Assembly (NCBI GenBank): GCA_964036045.1
Contig: OZ038382.1
Coordinates: 102,798,357-102,862,356, forward strand
Origin: Eutreptiella sp. 'Long Island Sound 2002'
Lineage: Eukaryota; Euglenozoa; Euglenophyceae; Eutreptiales; Eutreptiaceae
Direction: 5' to 3'
DNA length: 64,000 nt
Position numbers and translations under genes: made by a program
Notes under the pieces: model-generated
The model's input: only the letters and a program-made list of their open reading frames with translations
What the model was told of the DNA's origin: nothing
The model's database searches: none
Shown here: piece after piece, positions 10,933 through 22,412 of the stretch
Layout: each line of letters opens with the position of its first letter
How positions within the stretch are numbered: the first letter of the stretch is position 1

Positions 10933-11238
10933 TCATTGTACCGCGATATGAGGCTCCAGTGGCTCTCTCGGAACGGGATATGTGAGCACTCCTACAATGT
11001 TATACAGTGAGAAAACTTGCTTCTGCAGTACCGATAACCATCTTGCTGGACGACTAGAACCGAAGTAAGCCCGCACTTGGCCAACGGTACCTCTAGTCTT
11101 TCTATTGTGACGCAAATCCAGTGCCAGCTGCAGTAGCGGGAGTGTCCTCCCTTTGTTCAATGCCACCCGAATGACAGCGCTCGGGGTACGAACGCGAGTA
11201 CCCCCCATGGCTGTTTGAAGAAAGCGCACATCAATCAT
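10933..11238 (-). CDS. Gene A, N-terminal block
   Basis: Starts at an ATG (11236-11238) with purine at -3 and runs 101 codons to a TGA at 10933. The translation is protein-like (RTPSAVIRVALNKGRTLPLL, YFGSSRPARWLSVLQKQVF). The next block of the same strand resumes within 30 nt in another frame, so either a very short intron (a GTACAA donor lies at the end of this block) or an indel separates them. Function unknown. Confidence 0.5.
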   Translation of the reverse strand: MIDVRFLQTAMGGTRVRTPSAVIRVALNKGRTLPLLQLALDLRHNRKTRGTVGQVRAYFGSSRPARWLSVLQKQVFSLYNIVGVLTYPVPREPLEPHIAVQ

Positions 11239-11337
11239 GTCTCACAGCCACATTGGCAGAAGCACCCCAAAGAGTCAGTGAACAGAACCCAACAGAGGTA
11301 CCACCCTGTAGGTAAAGGGTGTCAAGGCAAGTTGGAA

Positions 11338-11607
11338 GAAATTTCGCCCAGGTTCAACTTTATCGACTGGTGGGCCTAAGTGACAGGCAGGCAAAGGGCA
11401 ACATATCATGCACTGGACAAGGAAAGAAACAACAGGGGGGGGGGGGGGCTGGAACAAATTTCGCCCAGGATCACTGATTGGTGTTTTTAAGCTATACATT
11501 TTGCAGAACAGGCGGAGCTGGGCGAAGTTTCGCCCAGGGTCATGAAGACATCAAAATATGTATACCTTTTTTGTTATCCCGGGAGGCTGAGAAAAATTTC
11601 GCCAAGG
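11338..11607. repeat. Cluster of AAATTTCGCCCAG palindromes
   Basis: Copies at 11338-11352, 11456-11469, 11518-11537 (the full 20-nt CTGGGCGAAGTTTCGCCCAG, nearly self-complementary) and 11594-11607. A G13 run lies at 11435-11448. Confidence 0.7.
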
Positions 11608-11929
11608 TCTTGGCAAATTGGCAAATAGAGACAGTGAATTTGAGTTTCAAAGTGTGTATGCATAGGACACGCAAGAAATGTAGAAGTTTCTACACCACCT
11701 ATTACAGTACAGGCGACACATGGAAAACATAGGCACAAAAACAAGACAGGGAAAAGGCGACAAAGTGCACATGTTTGGGTTGTAAGGGGCGGGTAGTTAG
11801 CGTGGCCTAAGCAGCAGGAAGACGATTCGCGCTGGCGCCGCACACCGCAGCCAATAGGCAAAATTTAGACCCGCGCGCCGCATTTCCCGCGACTGCAGGC
11901 AACGTACCAAGCACGGGGAGTCAAAGGGT
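11608..11929. other. Gene-free spacer
   Basis: Between gene A palindromes and the retroelement tail. Nothing coding is supported. Confidence 0.4.
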
Positions 11930-12157
11930 CTAAGGGCCGCGGGAGGCACATTCTGACGCATATCTATCTTCTAACGCACGCACAACATCGCAGACCAGAA
12001 CACGAGTTCGGAGTAGGAGCACAGTGTCCCCCAACACTGCGGGCAGCGGCACAGATCCGGCGCGCGCCACGCTCAGCCCTTCATGTGCAAGCCCGTTAGA
12101 GGCTTTCTGCCAGCCGGCGACTAGGTCACGGCAAAGGGTGTCGTGTTGCACCCGCAC
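11930..12157 (-). pseudogene. Probable C-terminal remainder of the same retroelement
   Basis: Open stretch of 75 codons directly downstream of the RNase H relic, protein-like (PLPAVLGDTVLLLRTRVLVC). An in-frame TGA lies just upstream (near 12177). No motif recognised. Confidence 0.35.
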
Positions 12158-12239
12158 ATAGTATTCGTGACCGGCTCATGCTTCCACAAACACCGCATAC
12201 TCACGACGCACTGTATCCACCTAAACGTAGCCGGAGGGC

Positions 12240-12480
12240 CCTCCCCCGTCGGCACCAAAGGTAGCACTCACGTTGTCAGCCACAAAGCCCAACATCGTAT
12301 CCGGGGGCACGCCCAACGCCCGCAGGACACACACCGCCAGCGCCTTGCCGCACCATTCCGCGACCTAGGAGGACCCACACAGCAGCAGTGCACCCGAATA
12401 CGCGCGCGCGCGAAGACGCCATCGGTGTCCACAAGCACCGCAAACCACCCATGTCTATCGCCCTCTTTGGAACCGTCCGT
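12240..12480 (-). pseudogene. RNase H domain relic
   Basis: Reads TDGSKEGDRHGWFAVLVD (first catalytic Asp in the TDGS motif), then after a one-frame change EWCGKALAVCVLRALG (the conserved Glu helix) and GFVADNVSATFGA (the ADN box). Order and spacing match RNase H1-like domains of retrotransposons. Frame break near 12355. Confidence 0.6.
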
Positions 12481-12867
12481 AATCGCAGCACACGCCCCCG
12501 TGGAGGCCGGAGGACGACGAGCTCCACGGGGACGGGGCAGAGGTCAGGATGACCAACCGGGCGAAACTGTAGTTGAAAACTGGGCAGCCACTTGCAGATG
12601 CACTACCAGTCGCTCCCCGCAAATGGACACAGCCCCGCCCATAGCACGGTGTAGGGAAGCATGTTACGGGTGTACACACTGCGGTTGTTGAGGGCGGCGA
12701 AGAGCCCCTTATGTACGTAGCTGGTACCGCAGGAACAGGAGGGGGACTTAGAAACCCGGCCAGCCTCTGACACCGTAGAGAGGGGTCAGTGGGACAAACT
12801 GGGAGATACCGAGACATGCGAGCAGCACACGGTGCAGCAAAACCTGCGCCTTCCACGGCCAGTCCTC

Positions 12868-14094
12868 TCATGGGGGCATGGCTTCGAAGACAAAATCTGT
12901 GATGGAGAGCGCGTAGACATGCACAATGCGCAGACACAGCAGGTAAGATAGATGCAGCTTGACCACGCGACTCCGTAGGGCCCGTAGATGCGCCTCCAAC
13001 TTGCATAGCTTCTCTGACGGGGATTCGCCCATTACGAGCTGGACCCCCGCCATGACAAGACCGCCGGCCTCAAGCGGCACGGGACCAAGGAAGAAGTCCC
13101 AACGGCCTTCCACAAAGCATAGACCGGCCGTGTGGAATTCTACCCGGTAAGCGTTGAGTTTAACACTATTCACCGAGCCGCCGATCGCCCAGCAGCTTTG
13201 GCAGTTGGCCTCGAGCACCTGACTCAGGCCCTCGAAAGAGCGCCCAAGCAATGTGCAATCATCGCTGAAGACGACCTCAGGGCAAATCTCCCAGGGGCTC
13301 CACGGGAGGGTGGGGTACAGGGCAAGGGGGTCCACGCGAAGGGGCACAAAAACGACGGGGAGAGGCCCTAGCGGAGCACACCGCCGGTGAACCTCGGCCG
13401 CATCACCCCCGCCGCACCAAACTGCCCCACCCCCATGTTGTCCCCCAGCGCCCCCACCATGGCCTACCGGATAGGGGCCTGCAAGGCCGAAGGGCGAAAC
13501 AACATACACCGACAGAGACCTGAAAAACTTTTCGGCCCACTCCTCCACCCGCAGACCTGGGTACTTAGGCCACGGCCGGTCGAGACCGCAACGCAAAACG
13601 GTGCAAAAGGGGTTGGATTCGTCCCAGTCGGCCCGACACAGGGCACCGTAGAGACGAGCCCAGTACGCGATGCCCCAGCGGCTGAACACGGCACAAAGCT
13701 GCGGGCTTAGTTGCCGACGATAGGCATAGTGAGAGGGGGGTGGGAAAGCCTGCCCCTTCCGCCCGGACTTGAAATCGGTGGAAGATGCACCCTGAGGCAA
13801 GGCGACGTAAGTAGGCCTCCAACATAATCGGCCTACTATTCGCTGCCAGGTAGCCCGGGAGCTTCTTGCGGAGGCAGAGATGCAGGACGGTGGACAGCGG
13901 GTAGCACACTTCACCTGCAAACAACGCCCCCAGCACACCACATGGAACGCCCTCCCCTCCCCGTTGAGGCTCCTCACCACCGACACCGGCGGCTCATCCA
14001 AGGAGGTGGCCTCGGATGAGGGCCGTTGGACTGTAGCCAAAAAAGTGGGTTTCAAGTGCGGGGGAGTCTGGGGGGGTCCGGACCAAAAACTCAT
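12868..14094 (-). pseudogene. Reverse transcriptase domain relic (non-LTR type)
   Basis: The minus-strand frame contains an RT palm signature: EVVFSDDCTLLGRSFEGL at about 13230-13270, corresponding to the YADD box with Y to F and A to S but both aspartates kept, followed about 25 residues later by GGSVNSVKLN, the usual G-x-x-VN-x-x-K box. Upstream, in a second frame (13565-13936), AANSRPIMLEAYLRRLA matches the N-x-RPI finger motif of non-LTR RTs. The domain is therefore split over at least two frames and is not functional as it stands. It is followed on the same strand by an RNase H relic. Confidence 0.65.
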
Positions 14095-14240
14095 TGGGGG
14101 ATGTGTTTATTGGACAAAATGATGAGTTTACAAGGGGTTAAACCAACAATTCAACCCCTTGACGTAGGGTACGCGAATAGCCCAAAAAAAGCCCAAAAGG
14201 GGGGGGGTGGCGTTTTCGCCGACATATAGGCCTGCGTGGC
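14084..14240 (+). repeat. Copy 1 of a roughly 150-bp repeat
   Basis: Shares tcattgggggat, aaaatgatga and tttacaaggggtta, plus a tacgcgaa block, with 14552-14700. Spacing is about 468 bp. Confidence 0.7.
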
Positions 14241-14551
14241 TTTGATCTAACCGCCCCTGCGAGGTGACTTCCACATGCCACTAAACAGCCTACCCAGCGT
14301 GAAAACAGTTAACTCCTCGCTGGCAAGGGGCCATATGGGGGGGCCGACTGGGAACCTAGAGTTGGGACCCGGGACCCGCCATGGGTTAGGGGGGTCCATA
14401 TACAAGAAAAAAGTTCTCCAGGACCCAGGTCCAAATACACACACAGCGGCCACAATACGCAAAGAAGTTTTGACCCCCCCCACCCCCCCACCCCCCCCAC
14501 CCCCAAAAAGGGGTACCCAGGTGCAGGGGGGGGGGGTAAGGGGGTCAAAAT

Positions 14552-14700
14552 CCAAAACATCATTGGGGGATCCCTTTTGGTCCTAAAATGATGATTTTAC
14601 AAGGGGTTACACGTTAGAAACCATACATTGGGGTATGCTACGCGAACAACCCCAAAAAAGGGGGGTATACGACACTTGCGTCTGCGCTTGATCTAACAAC
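14552..14700 (+). repeat. Copy 2 of the roughly 150-bp repeat
   Basis: Diverged copy of 14084-14240. Poly-C blocks (14470-14503) and a G11 run separate the two. Confidence 0.7.
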
Positions 14701-14769
14701 CTCTCTTCGAGGAGATTTTTTATAAAGTTTTGAAACTTAGTTAAAAAATTTCAAAAAAGTTCATGTTGA

Positions 14770-15430
14770 GTAAGCTTTACCATGGACCCAGGGGCATGTC
14801 TCTATTTCACGACCCAGTTTGAAGGTGGCGGGTCCGATGCGTTCCCCATTCCCCAGGTCAGTTGGGCAGGTTGAGCAGGATGCACTTGCGGTAAGGGCAA
14901 TCCCAATGTCAACATGCACCTGTACCCACCATCCTCCAATACCCAAGTGAAGGAGGTGGCAGAGCCCGCAACCTGACGCTGCCCGCTGAGCATGACAAAT
15001 CAGAGGGACTGGCAACCAGCAACTACACAGTTCTGACTAGACTCCCTGCCCTGGTCCCGTGTGGAGCCATTAGCAGCGCTCGTGGTACTTGCACTACTTG
15101 TAGGCAGCTGGAACTGATCTATGAAGTCCACTGCCCGTCCCTTCCCCCTGATGCATACATGATAGTTACCTCATGTATCAGGAGGCGCGAGTCTATTGAG
15201 GCCCCAACGCGGTGCTACCGCTCCCACACAGCCTTTGGGGCGTCCCAATCCTCTACTGCTTCCCTCCACTCCGTCTCCCACTCATCTGCCACCCCGTCCC
15301 CTACTTCCACTAATCCCTCTCCCTCTGCCCCCAGCTCCATCCCTCTCCCTCTCCCTCTCCCACTCTCTTGCCCTCTTCCTCTGAATCTCCCGTTGCTCTC
15401 ACCACACATTGCACTGCAACACGGAGGCAA
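14770..15430 (-). other. Coding-like fragments, unknown gene
   Basis: Three protein-like pieces on the minus strand in order: 15215-15430 (EWETEWREAVEDWDAPKAVW, ending at a possible GTAGCA donor), about 15020-15180 (CIRGKGRAVDFIDQFQLPTS) and 14802-14993 (ATSFTWVLEDGGYRCMLTLG). They lie in different frames, as expected for exons or an indel-damaged gene. No family recognised. Confidence 0.3.
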
Positions 15431-15439
15431 GATTGGGTC

Positions 15440-16240
15440 ATACCTTGCCCTTGTGATATAACAAATCCGCCAAATGCACAGTCATGTGCTTGTCAAAGCA
15501 CTGGTCGCAAGCCTCCAGGAAGGGTACCACATTGCCTGATGATGGAAAGTCATTGCACAATCCCGAATCCAGGGAGGTGGGGGGAGGGGGGGCTCTGTTA
15601 GGAGGTTCACGAGCACCTGCCAGCAGCCAATCATCAATTACCGTCAGCTAATGCCAACTGCTTGCATCATCATTGTACAAAGAACGATGAAGAAAAATGA
15701 AAACCATTCCTCCTTGGTGACTGGAGATGCACACAGCTCTGGAACATGCAGTGACGAATTGGATGTTTGCTGGAAGCTGCTTCTTTTTTCCTGTATTCCC
15801 TTCTCCATGGCCAGAGCCTCCCAGTTTACCAGTCCTCCCACAAGCTAGGCTGAGGGGCCTCCAGTTTCTTGAATGTTGCATGTGTTTTCCACTCATAAGA
15901 AAGGACCCCTGCCCACTCAGGGACCACAAAGTAGGGCAGAATCAAAGTGGCTGCCTTCTTGGGGCCACAAAGTGGGGAGGAAACCAAATGCTACACAATC
16001 CCTACCTTCTCAAGGCCCTGAAGCGGGGCCCTGATATGGGTTATTTCAGGGGCGGGGCAGAGAAAAAATTCTCCCCGGTGGTTTTTTCAACTGCAACACT
16101 TGTCTCCCCCCCAACCCGGTGTACCAAAATTTCCACCCGTCGGGGACTTTCTCAACCCTTGACCCCCAACGGTCCCCCCTTAGACCACAAACCCACCTAA
16201 ACCCCCCCCTGCCCCCCCCCCCCCCCCCAGGGCGTTGCTT
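15440..16240. other. Gene-free stretch with C17 run
   Basis: No supported gene. Ends in a long poly-C tract (16203-16229). Confidence 0.4.
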
Positions 16241-16320
16241 GAGCGGAGGGGAGAGGGGGGGAGGGGGTCCAGGGGAGGGAGGGAGGGGGTCCAAGGGGGG
16301 ACCCCCCTGCCGGAATGAAC
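16240..16320 (-). repeat. Pyrimidine/purine block, inverted partner at 17905-18000
   Basis: Reverse complement (cattccggcaggggggtccc and CCTCCCTCCC runs) matches 17910-17995 on the plus strand. Confidence 0.6.
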
Positions 16321-16414
16321 CATATCAACCAAGAATTGCAAAAATGCACCACATTGACCCATTCAGCATATACATTTGTCATAATGTATGAACACAGGTA
16401 CTCAAATCATCTTT

Positions 16415-16680
16415 TTGGGTCCATACATTGTGCCCTAGACCATTTTGGGTGCACAAACGGGTAAAATGAGCCCGTTTTGAGCCCATTTTGGGGCATTTTG
16501 GCCCCTCAGAAGTCCAAAAAACCTTGAAAGTGGGCCTCGTGGTGATGGGGTTCACCTGCAAGCTGATTTCACTTTGTCAAGAGCCATCAATGTGTGAATC
16601 ATTCTTGATGCCCCTCACCAGTCATAGCTGATGTTCCCTCCCCGACCAGCTCGGTCCCAATATTCAGTCTTGATTAGGGT
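16415..16680 (-). repeat. Inverted fragment of the 1140-bp array unit
   Basis: Matches, reverse-complemented, about 19667-19920 of the tandem array (for example gccccaaaatgggctcaaaa and gatggctcttgacaaagtg). Confidence 0.8.
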
Positions 16681-17117
16681 CAAGATAGGAGGCCGTAGCA
16701 CAACAACTACTACTAAATATCGGGTGGTGCTAGAGGTGGCCGCAGAGATTACGGACCAAGGGGATAGAGCGCAACCGAACAATAGTACCACAAGCGGCTT
16801 AGGTAGGATTGCAAGGCTATCTAAAAGGAGGGGGAACATTGGCAGGCACTGGTGTTGCATCTCACGGCAACCAAGGGCCACAACCGAACGCAGCACAGCA
16901 AGAATATGGATGTGTGGTACGGACACTACATGGTGAAACCAAATGAGTTGCGGGACACGTAGAGGGCCGATGCTAGATGCAATGTTGAGCCACACCTTCG
17001 TGGTCACAAGGAATAAAGAGGAACAACCGCATTTGTCATTGACGCCTTGGTGCTCCGCCTAAGCGTCACCTTGTGCTCCAAACTGCGAGAGAAGGGCTAT
17101 AAAGTGTATGAGATCAA
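16680..17117 (-). repeat. 438-bp inverted repeat, left arm
   Basis: Nearly identical (about 1 percent difference by eye) to the complement of 21974-22412. The arm carries a conserved hydrophobic frame (16615-17007) starting with the residues MTTKVWLNIASS; its counterpart in the right arm is 22083-22370. Whether that frame is expressed is unclear. Confidence 0.85.
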
Positions 17118-17119
17118 GG

Positions 17120-18340
17120 ACGCATGGTCGCCCGAAGTCGCCCACACATGGAACTGATCCTACTTGGCGACGGACACTTGCATCCAATTTCCTCCACATA
17201 GCACCGGAGAACCGGAGAGTACCCCATGAGGGACAATTTTCTAAGGGCAAAGAGTCTGTGTCCAAAGAGAAACACACCATGCAGAAGGACGCAATGGACT
17301 GATGGGAGAATTGGTGGAACGTTGCGAGCTACCAGACCAACATGTCGAGTTGGGAAGAAGATCACGAAGTGATTGGTGGTAAAAGGGGGGACAGTGGATC
17401 TGAAAGAAGTGGCGTAGGTCAATGGGGACAGCCCGCTGTCACGTGCAGCCATGGTCGCGGTTGTGGCGAGGACTGCATGGTGCTCATCGGGCAAGCCCCT
17501 CGCATTGGAGGATTGCAATTCAAGACAAGGGATGCACAATTACACCACTACGGGGTGCAGCCAAGGAAGTGTGGGCGACGAACCTCCCCCCCCCCCCCCC
17601 CCACACACACACCCCAAATGAGGTGTCGGCTAAAGTAACGAACCACAATTATGGGGGCTGTTTATAAGGATAGGGGGCAGAGGGTGACAGCGGGCGGCAA
17701 AGATGGTGGACAAAGGGAGCAGAGGGAAGGGGGCAGGGGGACTAGCAGCGGGCTAGGGGGTTGGGAACCCAGTGCTCCATGCATTGGCCCAGGATCAGGG
17801 GCTTGTGATTGGCCACGCGTGGCCATGATAGCCGGGGTAGCCTCCACAGAAGTTCACTGAAGGTCCATGGAGGTGGCATAGAGGGGGGGGGGGGGGCAGG
17901 GTGTTGCTTTCATTTTCATTCCGGCAAGGGGGGACCCCTCCCCCCTTGCCCCCCTCCCTCCCTCCCTTGGACCCCCTCCCTCCCTCCCCCGTCCGCTCTA
18001 ATTCACTTGAGAATCAAGGTTCTGGGAACGTTTGGGCCAATTTTTTCCTCCCGCGCCTTTGGCGCACCTATAGCAGGGTTCTTTGGTCACTCCACTGTGT
18101 CCTTTCTTCCCTCTATTGCAGACACATGTCCCAGCGTCCCATAAGTGCGTTTTTGTGCACCCCGGTCCAACCGTGTCCCCGCGCAAAATGCAACGACGTT
18201 ATAAACGTGATCCTCTATTTTCGCTTCCAAGATAGATGGACTGGGAAGAAAAGGCAAGAGGCATACAACGTGGTACAGAAAGCATATTCCACACTTTTTC
18301 TGAACACTCCATGATGTGTCTGCCCCAAGCAGTGACTTAA
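17120..18340. other. Mostly unexplained spacer with poly-C/G runs
   Basis: C18 near 17585 and G14 near 17883. The minus-strand frame 17114-17539 crosses the arm junction and is not convincing. No gene is supported. Confidence 0.4.
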
Positions 18341-18349
18341 CCCAGGCCC

Positions 18350-18774
18350 AGCCCCCCGCGGACGTCCTCTACGACCTCCAACCCCTGCCACCGTCGCAGA
18401 GGGCCTGGCAGCAGCAGCGCCCGGCATGACGCCCCCCCGCCATCACCAACGCCGCCGCCACCACCTTCATGGCGGAACGCGCCACGGCAGAGGCGCGACG
18501 CGCCTCATCCCTGCACCGCCCAAACCTCGCACCCCGGACCCACAAACCCCCCCCCCCCCCACCCAGGCCGGAGCAACACCAAGGGCAGCCAGCAGTGCCC
18601 CCCTTGTCATCCAACTCAGATTCTTCTGGTTCCTCTTCCAGTTCAGAAGAGGATGACATTGGTGTTGGTGAGCCCAGCTCAGGTGAGTCCAAATGTGATG
18701 GATCTTCGGCAAGCAATTTGATAACAATGAGCATTCCACCGTGTTTCCTGTTTGTGTTGCCCGGTGGTGTTTAG
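18350..18774 (+). CDS. Possible Ser/Pro-rich coding fragment
   Basis: Plus-strand frames read QPPADVLYDLQPLPPSQRAW, then, after a C8 run near 18430, a Ser-rich acidic stretch (SDSSGSSSSSEEDDIGVGE). Composition resembles disordered nuclear proteins. The fragment ends where the 1140-bp array begins. Function unknown. Confidence 0.25.
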
Positions 18775-18776
18775 GT

Positions 18777-19564
18777 GAGGTTTGGAAAGATGCGTTTTTG
18801 ACCCATTTTTTACCCATTTTTGGTCCCAAAACAGCCCATTTGGAAGGCATTTTGGAATGTTCGGGGGGCCAAAATGGGCCACCACAAGCTCAAAATGGTC
18901 CAAAAACACTTGTTTTAGCGTCGCACATGGTCTAGGATCATTTTTGAGAAAAGTCATCTTTTTGCCCCTACTGGACCCTGTTGACACATTTGGGCACCCA
19001 CCTATTTGGGCTTGAGCTTGCAGCTTGCCGCAGCCTAGTGGGCCAAGGGTTCGGGGTCTAGGCGTCCGTTTGGGCAATTCTGAGGGGTGGGAACCACAAA
19101 AAGTGGGGGGTTGCGGGTGGAGTAGGTGCCCTCGGAATCGCATTTTGAGCCATGTAGCCAAAGATATGGCCTATTCTTGGTTTGTGGCTGTCGGCATTTG
19201 GAGCTTCTGGGGGCCTTTATGGGCCGTTTCCGGGACATATCATGGAGTTAGAGGGCCGCAAAGAGCTCGTTGACACGGGGAGGTCAAGCCGCACGTGTAG
19301 TGTACCCACCGTTTCACTCCGTTTGGCCGTTTTGAATGTGTTCCAGGGCTTTTTTGGCCCAAAAATGGCTGTTTTTGGCCCTAAACTGCAGTTTTTGAAA
19401 CTGAGGTCCGCCACTTGCGACGCCCGTTCCCGGCCGCCACCGTTGAGTTTCTCGCTCAAACTTTGTGTGATTGTACTTCACACCCATAGGTATCATGCAC
19501 CAAAATTTCACCCGAATCTGAAGCACCACGACGGAGTTCTGATTTCTAGCCATTTCGCGCGTGC

Positions 19565-19595
<31 letters not shown>

Positions 19596-20704
19596 GCTAA
19601 ACCTGGTAGGTCCACCCTAGACACTAAAAAGGGTTGTAAAACCAAGACTGGTTCCACCAGCTCGGTGACCCTAATCAAGACGGAATATTGGGACCGAGCT
19701 GGTGGGGGAGGGAACATCAGCTATGAGTGGTGAGGGACATCAAGAATGATTCACACATTGATGGCTCTTGACAAAGTGAAATCAGCTTGCATGTGAACCC
19801 CATCACCACGAGGCCCACTTTCGAGGCTTTTTGGACTTCTGAGGGGCCAAAATGCCCCAAAATGGGCTCAAAACGGGCTCATTTTACCCGTTTGTGCAAC
19901 CCAAATGGTTTGGGATGAGGTTTGGAAAAATGCGTTTTTGACCTATTTTTGACCCATTTTTGGTCCCAAAACAGCCCATTTTCAGGGCATTTTGGGATTT
20001 TCGGAGGACCAAAATGCGCCACCACAAGCTCAAAATGGTCCAAAAACACTTGTTTTAGCGTCGGACATGGTCTAGGATCATTTTTGAGAAAAGTCATCTT
20101 TTTGCCCCTACTGGACCTTGTTGACACATTTGGGCACCCACCTGTTTGGGCTTGGGCTTGCAGCTTGCCGCAGCCTAGTGGGCCTAGGTATTTGGGTCTA
20201 GGCGTCCGTTTGGGCAATTCTGAGGGGTGGAAACCACAAAAAGTGGGGGGTTGCGGGTGGAGTAGGTGCCCTCGGAATCGCATTTTGAGCCATGTAGCCA
20301 AAGATATGGCCTATTCTAGGTTTGTGGCTGTCGGCATTTGGAGCTTCTGGGGGCCTTTTTGGGCCGTTTTTGGGACATATCATGGAGTTAGAGGGCCGCA
20401 AAGAGCTCGTTGACACGGGGAAGTCAAGCTGCATGTGAAGTGTACCCACCGTTTCCCTTCGTTTGGCCGTTTTGAATGTGTTCCAGGGCTTTTTTGGCCC
20501 AAAAATGGCTGTTTTTGGCCCTAAACTGCAGTTTTTGAAACTGAGGTCCGCCACTTGCGACGCCCGTTCCCGGCCGCCACCGTTGAGTTTCTCGCTCAAA
20601 CTTTGTGTGATTGTACTTCACACCCATAGGTATCATGCACCAAAATTTCACCCGAATCTGAAGCACCACGACGGAGTTCTGATTTCTAGCCATTTCGCGC
20701 GTGC

Positions 20705-20735
<31 letters not shown>

Positions 20736-21844
20736 GCTAAACCTGGTAGGTCCACCCTAGACACTAAAAAGGGTTGTAAAACCAAGACTGGTTCCACCAG
20801 CTCGGTGACCCTAATCAAGACGGAATATTGGGACCGAGCTGGTGGGGGAGGGAACATCAGCTATGAGTGGTGAGGGACATCAAGAATGATTCACACATTG
20901 ATGGCTCTTGACAAAGTGAAATCAGCTTGCATGTGAACCCCATCACCACGAGGCCCACTTTCGAGGCTTTTTGGACTTCTGAGGGGCCAAAATGCCCCAA
21001 AATGGGCTCAAAACGGGCTCATTTTACCCGTTTGTGCAACCCAAATGGTTTGGGATGAGGTTTGGAAAAATGCGTTTTTGACCTATTTTTGACCCATTTT
21101 TGGTCCCAAAACAGCCCATTTTCAGGGCATTTTGGGATTTTCGGAGGACCAAAATGCGCCACCACAAGCTCAAAATGGTCCAAAAACACTTGTTTTAGCG
21201 TCGGACATGGTCTAGGATCATTTTTGAGAAAAGTCATCTTTTTGCCCCTACTGGACCTTGTTGACACATTTGGGCACCCACCTGTTTGGGCTTGGGCTTG
21301 CAGCTTGCCGCAGCCTAGTGGGCCTAGGTATTTGGGTCTAGGCGTCCGTTTGGGCAATTCTGAGGGGTGGAAACCACAAAAAGTGGGGGGTTGCGGGTGG
21401 AGTAGGTGCCCTCGGAATCGCATTTTGAGCCATGTAGCCAAAGATATGGCCTATTCTAGGTTTGTGGCTGTCGGCATTTGGAGCTTCTGGGGGCCTTTTT
21501 GGGCCGTTTTTGGGACATATCATGGAGTTAGAGGGCCGCAAAGAGCTCGTTGACACGGGGAAGTCAAGCTGCATGTGAAGTGTACCCACCGTTTCCCTTC
21601 GTTTGGCCGTTTTGAATGTGTTCCAGGGCTTTTTTGGCCCAAAAATGGCTGTTTTTGGCCGTAAAATGCAGTTTTTGAAACTGAGGTCCGCCACTTGCGA
21701 CGCCCGTTCTCAGCCGCCACCGTTGAGTTTCTCGCTCAAACTTTGTGTGATTGTACTTCACACCCATAGGTATCATCCACCAAAATTTCACCCGAAACCG
21801 AAGCACCATGACGGAGTTCTGATTTTTAGCCATTTCGCGCGTGC

Positions 21845-21883
<39 letters not shown>

Positions 21884-21960
21884 GCTTGTAAACCTGTTAG
21901 GTCCACCCTAGACCCTAAAGAGGGTTATAAAACCAAGACTGGTTCCACCAGCTCGGTGAC
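18777..21960 (+). repeat. Tandem array, 1140-bp unit, 2.8 copies
   Basis: The landmark gaggtttggaa recurs at 18777, 19917 and 21057. From about 19320 the second half of copy 1 is identical to that of copy 2, while the first halves of copies 2 and 3 are identical and copy 1 differs there. Each unit carries a (TTGC)n microsatellite (19570, 20710, 21850). Confidence 0.92.
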
Positions 21961-21973
21961 CCTAACCCTAACC
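21958..21973 (+). repeat. Short CCCTAA-like tract at an array/arm junction
   Basis: accctaaccctaacc is located precisely between the end of the array and the start of the right 438-bp arm. Only about two repeats; it partly derives from the array's own gaccctaatc. Confidence 0.6.
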
Positions 21974-22412
21974 TGATCTCATACACTTTATAGCCCTTCT
22001 CTCGCAGTTTGGAGCACAAGGTGACGCTTAGGCGGAGCACCAAGGCGTCAATGACAAATGCGGTTGTTCCTCTTTATTCCTTGTGACCACGAAGGTGTGG
22101 CTCAACATTGCATCTAGCATCGGCCCTCTACGTGTCCCGCAACTCATTTGGTTTCACCATGTAGTGTCCGTACCACACATCCATATTCTTGCTGTGCTGC
22201 GTTCGGTTGCGGCCCTTGGTTGCCGTGAGATGCAACACCAGTGCCTGCCAATGTTCCCCCTCCTTTTAGATAGCCTTGCAATCCTACCTAAGCCGCTTGT
22301 GGTACTATTGTTCGGTTGCGCTCTATCCCCTTGGTCCGTAATCTCTGCGGCCACCTCTAGCACCACCTGATATTTAGTAGTAGTTGTTGTGCTACGGCCT
22401 CCTATCTTGATT
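21974..22412 (+). repeat. 438-bp inverted repeat, right arm
   Basis: Complement of 16680-17117. It ends at tcctatcttga, beyond which the two sides differ. Confidence 0.85.

Noticed and set aside
19217-21694. Minus-strand frames of 80-140 codons in the 1140-bp array
   Set aside because: They recur with the array unit, have no recognisable motif and compete with equally long frames on the other strand.
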